From positions 310,001-374,000 of the forward strand of contig QANU01104054.1 in the NCBI GenBank assembly GCA_003254905.1: a stretch of 64,000 nt of DNA, in the 5' to 3' direction. Positions 55,510 through 64,000 of this stretch are shown here, piece after piece. Position 1 is the first letter of the stretch. The number at the start of each line of letters is the position of its first letter. A model generated the notes under the pieces. It saw nothing but the letters and a program-made list of their open reading frames with translations. It was not told the DNA's origin and made no database searches. The DNA is from Nissolia schottii (Eukaryota; Streptophyta; Magnoliopsida; Fabales; Fabaceae). The position numbers and the translations under genes were made by a program.

Positions 55510-58500
55510 TCAGAAAATCTCACGCAATACAGATGTAGAACAGGTCAAAGCCCTTTGATTTTGTTTAATGGTATAAAGACTCATGAGAGCTGAACCAGCA
55601 ACCTTCCATGCAAAGCCGCATTTACCAACGTCATTCTGTTGAATGGCGCAGTTATAAGTAACGTGATACACAGCCAAAGCCTCGTTATAAATATCACTGA
55701 TATCCTTCGGGCTATCCTCCATATTGTCAGCCCCATACAGTTTCTACAAAGGAAAAATTCACATCAGCACATCAAAGATAATGGCTATGCTGCAAAGGTA
55801 CGGGTACAATGTCGGTACCGTGTACAAATATGAGTGGGAGTATGAAAATCTTGCAAATAGTTTAGTTACAAAATTTTATGTATTGTAAGGACTACTTTTA
55901 TTTAAGTAACAATTGCTTATTACAATATTTGACCAACCAATACTCATGAGTAACTAACAAGTGTCAGTACCAGGTACCAGGTACGTTAACCATCTATGAT
56001 CTAAGAGTAACTCTGCTTTACTATATCTTATAGAGAATGAAAAAGTAAAGCCTAACTGGTGGGGTAGAGAGAAATCAAATAAAATAAAATAAAGCCCTGA
56101 AAATTTGACCTGCTTATAAAATTTAATGACTTCAGCTGGCTCATTTTTGGACTCAGATTTATCATCTAAGGCATTTTGCATATCCTCCTTATACTCTTTA
56201 TATAATGTTTCCCACTTCTCCATGCAGCTCATGGGTATTTCAACATCAAAACAGGGAAGTTTCTTGATTTCTGATAACATAGAAAAGAACTAAAAAGGTA
56301 AGAATACAAGAAGCTGATAAAGTTGGGCTAATAATCACAGCATAGATGTAGTGGACAAATCTTACATCACCTTATAATATATTTATAGAAATAAATAAAT
56401 AAGTAACTGAATTAAATTTAAGTAACTCACCTATCCCGGATATGTTATCGTTAGATTGCCATCTGCAAAACTCATCATATATTAATCCTAACACAGAGGT
56501 TGAAGTGAATGACTTCTCCCTTTCCATATAGTGTGGGAACTTTTCTACAGCCAAATCTTTTGGAACTTGGATCTGTTGATAAAGAACACATAAGGTTCAG
56601 ATTAGAAAACTCATTAGAACAGTATCATGAAAATGATGTTTGTGAGAAGTTACAAAGCTAAAAGAAATTCATCTCGTTTCCAAAGACATAGAGAGTGATG
56701 TTAATCATAGCATCCAAGCTGAGTGGATGAAATAGGGGAGTGCATTAGGAGTTCTGTGTGATAGAAAGTGTCACTTAAGCTTGAGGGAAAATTTTACCGC
56801 ACAGCTGTAAGACCAGTAATGTTATACCGGACTGAGTGTTAGGCAGTAAAAAATCAACAAGAGAATAAACTTAATGTTGCGGAAATGAGGATGTTACGGT
56901 AGATGTATGGACACACTAGACAAGATAAGAATAAGAACGATTGCATTAGGGAGAAGATCGGGGTAGCACCTATAGTACAAAAGATGGTAGAATCTCATGT
57001 TAGGTGGTTTGGAAATATGAAGAGAAGACCATTAGAAGCCCCAGTGAAGCGAGTAGATCAAGTGGAGGATAACTCAATAGCTAGAGGTAGGGAAAGACCT
57101 AGAAAAACTATAGAAGAAACTGTTGGAAGAAATTTAGAAGTTAATGATTTACATAAAAACATGACCTTTGATAGGGTACTATGGCGTCGCTTAATACGTA
57201 GTAGGATAAGACTTTGTTGTTGCTGTTATTTGTTGATGACCGTACATAACTAGCAACATGTTTTTCCTACCCTGAAACCAACATTTAAATAGTAGAAAAC
57301 CTTTGACCAAAAACAATAATAATAAAATAGTAGAAAACCAGAGAGTAATGCCTAACAATCGATTTATGAAAGCAATCGTAACTAAATGTGACAGAATTGA
57401 CTGCCAACAAATGAGTTGAGAATAGATTTGGGTTACTGATCAGAAGAGAACACATGCGACCAACATTTGTACACCACACTGAAGAAGCAGAGTGGTACTC
57501 AAAAATTGTGGAATTCTAAGATTTACTGTGGACATCATGATAATTGTATATGTAATCAACTAAAGATTGCATTTCCATCCATCAAAGATCCATTATATCC
57601 CATGATTGGATAAGCTAAACCTTAGATAGAAAAGGTTTTACAAAATAAAGCAGGTTTATGAATATTTAAATCTTCTTTTTTTTTTTTTCTGAATAGCTGA
57701 CATTATCTACATCCCGAAATGCGGACATCTGTAAAATCACTTGACACAGTTTGAGAAACTCCTTAGGTCAACCTGGCATAGGACCACAGAAGATGCTCAA
57801 TTTCCTCCTATGACACAGGCTCTTCATGAATTGCGGCTACTTGAGCAATCGCAGCAAAATGTTTCGCTACATATAAATTTCATTACAGAACATAATGCCA
57901 TGTAAAGTGAAGGCTAATCCAACTGCTTTTTGAATTAGTTAAGAAAGGTTATGGAGTCCACAACTAAAGACACCAAGTATAAAGCAACCAAAGAATGAAG
58001 AAGTCAAAACTAACCTTGGCGCCACTCTTTGGAGCATCTAGTGCCCAATAGTATATATCAATCAATTTGAGTATATTTTCCTTCACATGTTCCTTCTCCC
58101 TTTCTTTGGCGAAGTAATTTCTTAATGTCAAAAGCCGGTCCATCAGTGCCATCCAGCTATCAGCAGCTGCACTTATTGTGTTACTGGAAAGAGGAGAATA
58201 AGTTTTCATGGGTGGATAAAAAACTCAAAACTGGAAAAATTGCTTAATAACAACTTCATATCATGTTCCTGTAACAACTCTTTTTCCCTCTTGATAGCAA
58301 TATAGTAAAAGAACTGCACTGAACTGGTACTTAAATGGCCAATTTTCTATAGGTTACTAATATAACTACTGGACAAAAACCACAAAGGAATTTGCTATGT
58401 CACTTAAATGGTCAATATTCAACATCTATGTACTAGAATGCATAAAAAGGTTTTCAGGCTAGAAAGAACATACATGTATTCAACATGACGTGGATATCTA

Positions 58501-61500
58501 TATGTGCGAGTGCGACACATGTTAAGACACACACCCATACGTACCCATTAATTTCCCTTTTCAACTTGGACACATTTTGAACACAGCGGGCATGTCTCGG
58601 ACACAGTCACACAGGAGGGACAAAGCTTGGACACCTATTTATTATGTTTTTCATCCATGCACTAGTTTTAATTGACCAATACAGACAGAAGGCCAAACTC
58701 AATATCCACTTCAAAGGTTAACATAGAGAGCGCACTCTTTTTCAATGAAGGAGATAACGACAATGGTGAAGAGGGAAATGAAGTTAATCTTTAGATACTT
58801 GTACATGGCTAGTTCTACCAGGAATTGTTCATTTAGGAATTTTCTTAGATATGTCAAAAGAAATGTGCTAGGAATCAAAACCATTGCACTACTAAGAAGA
58901 TGTTCAAAGGCACATACGGACGGCAACATCAGAGGGAGGGAAATGAGGGAATGGGTCTCAATAGGGGCCCACAAGTGCATAATAACCTTGCTGAGTTCTC
59001 CTATTGTGAGTGGGAAAGGACCAGGAGGGTTTTGGGAGTCAGGATATTTGTATGGGGGAGGGGAGAGAGAAGAGGCTAGGCTGGAATTGGGACTGGACTT
59101 CGGGAGAGACTGAGCCTCTCTAATACTCAGAATTTTCCTTTTCATTTGTTTTTTGTATTGATAAAGTTTAGGTGGGAGTACGCAATAGTATCCCACCGGG
59201 TTCAGAGCAGACCCCCCCGACGTCTGAGAATTTCCGAGAGGGATTACAAATCACCCACCAACAAAGTTCTCACATCGGTTAGCAAATTCGAACCCTCGCC
59301 CTTTTGGGGTAAGAGCCCGAACCTTAGCCAACTATGCCTCCCTTTGTTGGCAAATTTCCCTTTTCTTGCTAAAACTTGTTTCTTCTTCTTCAAGTTATTT
59401 CACGCTGGAATTAACATGAGTACCAACAATACCAGAGTTTCCCTTTTATTTTTGCTATCAGGCCTATCAAAATGATACCCCATGTTTTTCTGAAAAGGGC
59501 ATAGAAAGTAGAAAGTATTGGGAGTTTAACATCTATGAATATCGCGCGCGTGTGTATATATAATAATTTATTTCATGTTCGTGTCAATGTTTATGCTTCA
59601 TAGTTTTCAAGCTTCATGTTAATGTTATAAAATAAAAATATACTCAAGCACACCTTGGTTGAAAGCGAGCTTTCAGGAATAGTTTAAAAAGCTCCTCCTC
59701 AAGTTCAACAGGAGAAAAATCACTTGGCTTTTTACTGACAGAACTGCAGGGTAAAGGTCTTTCTATCCAAGGGTCACTCTTCTTGAAGTAATGTAATAGC
59801 TGCAGCATTTCAAACATAAACATGAGCTGTCAACTCCCTCAGCAAACATGCACATATTCTCACACACACACATAAAACACATAAATAAGACCCGTCAACT
59901 TCTATTTTGAAGAAAAAAGAAATTAAAGAGATTTTCCATTTTGTGAATATAGGGGGAAAGGACATTTAAATCTCACTTACTCAAAATGGTGATGAATTTT
60001 GGATTAAATTTGCAAAGGAAGAAAAGAAAAAAAAAAAAAAAAAAGGAAACTGGAAAATAAAACAATTGCCATTTTTTTGGTAATTAATCGATGAAGGAAG
60101 ACTAAAAAGACTAAGAATGAAGAAAGAAAGAAAGCGATGAAGAAATATAGTAAAAAAGATGAAGGATTTTAAACATAAATTGAAACCTGAGGATTCTTTG
60201 AAACCCAGTACATGTCACCATCAAAATCACCCGTAGCTATCTCATCTGCTACAGAGCGAGGGCCAACACATGGAAAGAAAATTCCATATTTACTATGGCC
60301 AATATATGATTTTATTTCATCCAAGCATCTAGCATGCATAACGTGAATGTCCCCAAAATGTAAACCTGGATGTCGATAAACCAACACATCCCCAGTAATT
60401 TGGCCATTTTCACTTCAAAAGGGAATGAATCAGTCAGCTAAGACATGACAATATTAAATTGCAAAATTTCATTTCATAGTAAAAATCCACTGCAGCATGC
60501 AGTTCGGCATGATTGTAGCATTTAGTTATATTTGCTGATCAATATTGCATACCATTAAGATCAGTGATTAAAACTATCCTCTTGGGAGACGTCTACATTT
60601 GCCATTAACATCATAATAGGACAATTGAAGATGTACATATGTCAAGTGTCAGCTACACAAGTGCAACCTCATCCTGCTGGAGAATATATGACTGATACAT
60701 ACATAAATGGTAGGAATTTATAACAATATAACACAAGGCTAACATATCCTAGATAATTAGACCAATTATACACATTCCCATAGAAAAATGCGAATCATAT
60801 CAAGAGAGAAACTAGAATCCAATCATAACTTCAAGAAAACGAAAGAGTTTGTGGTGTTTTTGTTGCATATATAAAACAAGTATTGCAAAAGTAGATAAAC
60901 TTGCAACACAAATAGAAGAAGTTATAACTTACAGGTCAACTGCAATAAAAAAAAGAAAATCAAAAAACCATTTCATTCAAAAGATCAAACAAAAAACCAT
61001 TGTCATCAAATATTCTATTTTCACATGTTTTGAATATAAAAACACATCCAACATTATGTTTCTCTACTTTTCATTAAAAGATTACTTGATTACGAAAACA
61101 GGGATTTATTCTTACTGAATTATACAAACTTCATTCCTTTTTAGGCATCCAGTCGGATCAACTGTCCCCATTAAATAGAAACAATCAGATACATAAAGCT
61201 TCCCTCGTTTAAGCCTCTTCTTTTCCTCCTTTGCAAGTATAGATAAATGATTCTGCAAATGTGGCTCATCAAGAGGAATCCCACATAAAATCATTCCTGC
61301 AACAGTGTAGTCATCCATCTCACCCTTGTTGACAGCAACTGCATGTAAACGAAAAAAATTAAATTGTTTAGGGAATTTGCACATGTTGTAAGTGCAGTAA
61401 ATCAGATTCATATCCAGAAAAACCAGCTCTTGATGAAATAAGGCAATAGAAGTATTTTTTTAGGAAACAAAAAGAATATGGCAAAAAAGTATTAGCAGCT

Positions 61501-63259
61501 AGAAATATGTATGAACTACCTCTGACTGCAGCACGCTTATTGGAGAAGACTTTGTCAACATATTCAATTTCACGTTGAAGTGCATCCATGAAGAAGTCAT
61601 TTGGCACCCCTCCATAGCTTAGAAGTGCAATCAGATATTTACATAAATATGCTTTATTTGAATGGTAGCTGAAACATGTAAGGCTAATATTAGTGGGTTT
61701 TTAAACAAAGTTAACAAATGAACACAAGGTTAGATCAGGATCCTATCAGCTTCAAACTTTGGGAAACATAGAATCCTCCAATAATATGTCCTTTTGGTTT
61801 TCTTTCTATAGAATAAAATAACAAATAACCACTTGAGTTTCATATAAATGCAAGAGACAAATGCATTACAATAATCGTAATTTTCCCTCCATGTTCTAAA
61901 AGAAAGAAAAAAAAAATCAGTGTTGCGACAGTATGGACCATTGGTCTAGTGCAAAGCTCAAGTGGTCCATCTAGATGGGACACCTAAGTAGACGAAGGCT
62001 GGCAGATACATTATCATGTCAACAAGATATGTGTGGTTGGACACATATCCTATCAGCTTCTGCTTTTAAAATAAAATATAATAATAAATAAGCCAAGTAA
62101 GGCACTAGAAGAAACGATGAACAATCTCATCTCTGTAAAAATGAAAAAGTGAAACACCTGGTTCCTACTACTTCCATCGAATTTATGCTCTGAATATGCT
62201 GAAGGCTCAGGTCTGTCTCAACTTTGATCATTGAAGGCCGAACCTGAATTGTCTTAGGAGGAAGCTGCAAGATTTTCAAAAACACAAGATTACACAAGCA
62301 GCATAACTAAATAAGAAAACATTTTTTAAAAAGAAATAAATAAACAAACACTACTCCAAAAAGCCTTAGAAACAAGCATTAACAACACGGCAAATTTTTC
62401 CTATTAATTTACTCTCAAAAGTGTTTCAAGCATTATTTGTGAATGAAAGGCACTTCTAAAAAGGAAACTTCTAATGGACAACTATAAGACCAGCACGCCC
62501 TATGTTGTTGAATTTTGGATTATCCATTTCAATAAAATCCCTCACATAATGCTGTCCATGTTCACCAAAAGCTATATTGCTAGAATATTTTATAAACATA
62601 TCACCTACATTATTGGTTCTGTCATATAAAGCCCCAAGTTCCAGTTACTCATAGAGAACCATTATAAACCACTGGAGCCATTGGGGTGAAAATATTGAAA
62701 GACCAAAAAGTACAAATATCTGATGATATACAAATAATTTTTTTTAAACATATTAACTGTGACAACTGACAGCTTCAAGAGCATTCAACACAAACATAGA
62801 AATATACTAGGTGCTCCATAACGTAGACTATAAACATATGCCAAAGATGAAAGCAATTTTTTTTTTTTTACCAAGAGTCTGTCAAAGATATACCTTTTTG
62901 TTAACCAAAAGTGTACCTTTAATTGCTCGACCCATGTGAAAGAGACGGCACTGGATCAGCAAAGGCTTGATGTGTACGAGGAAAAAGGATAAATTATATT
63001 AGAACAATATCCATGCATATAACATTGACACACTATAAACATAAAACATGCCATTGCAGTATGTCGGTGGCTTGGGGATATCTGTAATGGTGATCTTGGC
63101 CCTATTCAATTTAATTAATATAATCGGATCCAAAGCTTATTGAAAAAAAAAAAAGCCATTGCAGTATGAAAGCTGGCAGAAGAAAAACAAAGCATCTACC
63201 GGTTGACGTGTGCAGACCTCCCCTTCTCCCATTGCTTTACTCATATCCTCAAGTGCAAC
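55510..63259 (-). CDS. RDR5: RNA-dependent RNA polymerase, gamma clade (RDR3/4/5-like), 3' part of gene
   Basis: Makes double-stranded RNA from RNA templates, feeding small-RNA silencing; the job of the gamma clade is poorly known. Eleven exons are in the window, 5' to 3': 63259-63200, 62965-62894, 62264-62158, 61668-61520, 61338-61116, 60412-60187, 59799-59654, 58183-58015, 56572-56431, 56270-56110, 55743-55510. They join in frame to 562 codons plus TGA. The full protein should be about 950-1000 aa, so the N-terminal ~40% lies beyond the window. The catalytic motif is DFDGD (60214-60228) in GDFDGDMYWVSKNPQ; the Phe at the second place marks the gamma clade (alpha clade: DLDGD). RPSMIKVE, HPGLHFGDIHV and YGIFFPCVGPRS flank it as in the family. 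The catalytic aspartates are kept, so activity is plausible. The first two exon joins (63200/62965) are the least certain. Introns are long and carry LINE and SINE remnants. Confidence 0.92.
56680..57235 (+). mobile_element. LINE (non-LTR retrotransposon) reverse-transcriptase 3' remnant
   Basis: It lies in the RDR intron between exons 56572-56431 and 58183-58015, antisense to the gene. The open frame at 56903-57253 reads TRQDKNKNDCIREKIGVAP, then VRWFGNMKRRP, then RGRERPRKTI, then LWRRLIRSR. This is the conserved C-terminal tail of plant LINE-type reverse transcriptase. Upstream, about 56690-56900 still encodes DVNHSIQAEWMK, stop, and LRENF-like pieces of the same tail with several stops. 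Only this end is left, so it is 5'-truncated and dead. Confidence 0.85.
58905..59150 (+). mobile_element. Possible LTR fragment next to SINE
   Basis: GGAGGGTTTTGGGAGTCAGG, GAGAGACTGAGCCTCTCTAATACTCAG and a T-rich end have the look of an LTR 3' half as found in plant retrotransposons. No partner LTR was found. The open frames on both strands show no known domain. Confidence 0.25.
59150..59343 (-). mobile_element. tRNA-derived SINE
   Basis: On the minus strand the head reads GGAGGCATAGTTGGCTAAGG (A-box-like, about 59342-59322), followed about 27 bp later by GGGTTCGAATTT (B box, about 59295-59284), then about 130 bp of tRNA-unrelated body ending in a short A-rich run. This is the plan of plant tRNA-type SINEs. 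It lies in an RDR intron in the same orientation as the gene. Family name unknown. Confidence 0.6.
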
Positions 63260-64000
63260 CTGATTGCAAATTTCCTAAGTTTAAAGGCAGCAAAAAAGCA
63301 CAGAATAATCAAAGAAGGGACTACATCATAAAACAGATTTTAATGTATTAAGTATATAATAGTTGAAATTTACTTGACTGGGAGAAAGAAATAAAAAAAA
63401 AGGCAAGACCAGAATAAGGAAAAGTCCAGACAATGAAGAAAATATTTTTCTTCCAAAAAAAGAACAGCATGTACAAAAAATAGTTTATTCAGAAACACAT
63501 TAATAAATAATTATCCAACAAGTTTTTACAATAGAAACATTTTCTCACATTCTCTTTTTCCCCTAGATTGGCGTGTTTGGATTGACTTTTAAAAAAAGTA
63601 CTATATTTTTTTAAAACAAGGTGTTACGATACAACTTGAAAAAAAGTACTTGAAGAAAAATGGATAAATTACCACATTTTTTTAAAAGCTAGCAATACCT
63701 AACTTAAGAGTGAGTGAGTGAGTGTGTGTGTGTGTGTGTGTAAAAGGTGGTTTTTCATAAAAGGATTTTACAAATACAAAATAAAACTCTTAAAAAAAAT
63801 CTCTACTTAAAAATCTTAAGTAAAAAAGTGCTTTTTATTTAAGCTAATCCAAACGAGGCAACTTCAATGGAAGATATTGTATTCTTATAGTAGAGTTGAT
63901 TATGCACAAACACATGATAACACAAGAAAATAAAGAGCACCCAACCGAAAAATTTATCTTCCATGCATCAACTTCAGAACATACTTTTAATTAAGCATGT
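63260..64000. other. RDR intron, right edge of window
   Basis: I could not find a further upstream RDR exon here. This is most likely intron, with a MITE and a (GTGA)n(GT)n run at about 63712-63741. Confidence 0.5.
63570..63859. mobile_element. Small MITE with GTTTGGATT inverted ends
   Basis: Left end GGCGTGTTTGGATTGACTTT; reverse complement of the right end GCCTCGTTTGGATTAGCTTA. Inner blocks AAAAAGTACT and AAAAAGTGCT continue the inverted match. About 290 bp, non-coding, in the RDR intron. No clear target duplication. Confidence 0.6.

Noticed and set aside
58711..59196. Open frames of 161 and 122 aa on opposite strands in an RDR intron
   Set aside because: No recognisable domain; they overlap one another and an LTR-like plus SINE segment.

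Overview
The window is nuclear DNA of a flowering plant, most likely a papilionoid legume. It is AT-rich, its genes are split by many short introns with GT-AG borders (one GC-AG), and it is littered with small transposons and microsatellites. The legume call is an inference: the spliced proteins agree closely with what I remember of soybean-type ABCB8, NADP-malic enzyme and RDR5. No search was run.

I can support five genes. All exon borders were worked out by hand and checked for frame. (1) A complete ABCB/MDR-type ABC transporter on the + strand, 13175-22436, 10 exons, 1249 aa. (2) A complete histidine-containing phosphotransfer (HPt) gene on the - strand, 29825-32881, 6 exons, 177 aa. It lies in one half of an old ~4.4-kb tandem duplication; the other half (22653-27118) carries the same gene as a dead copy with lost splice sites. 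(3) A complete 2-oxoglutarate/Fe(II) dioxygenase on the + strand, 39021-42555, 11 exons, 340 aa. (4) A complete cytosolic-type NADP-dependent malic enzyme on the - strand, 46949-52324, 19 exons, 591 aa, with one GC-AG intron. (5) The C-terminal 562 codons of a gamma-clade RNA-dependent RNA polymerase (RDR3/4/5 type, DFDGD motif) on the - strand, 55510-63259. Its 5' end is beyond the window.

Layout: 1-13 kb is gene-poor. It holds LTR-like DNA, a Harbinger-type MITE and a fragment of a DDT/PTM-like chromatin gene broken by a stop codon. 13-22 kb is the ABC transporter, with a MULE-type MITE in intron 9. 22.6-33.2 kb is the HPt duplication and its spacer. 34-38.4 kb is transposon territory: a 1-kb MITE, a decayed transposon-like gene, and an unusual field of about 22 copies of a TGCACAAACWTTA-like motif. 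38.4-42.6 kb is the dioxygenase with a duplicated upstream block. 42.6-47 kb is intergenic and contains a ~320-bp near-palindrome. 47-52.3 kb is malic enzyme. 52.3-55.5 kb is intergenic. 55.5-64 kb is the RDR gene, whose introns hold an antisense LINE remnant and a tRNA-type SINE.

The genes are ordinary single plant loci and do not form a pathway or cluster. The features most worth a second look are the atypical HPt pair, the TGCACAAAC repeat field and the foldback at 43.8-44.1 kb. I saw no bacterial-type defence or mobile system.
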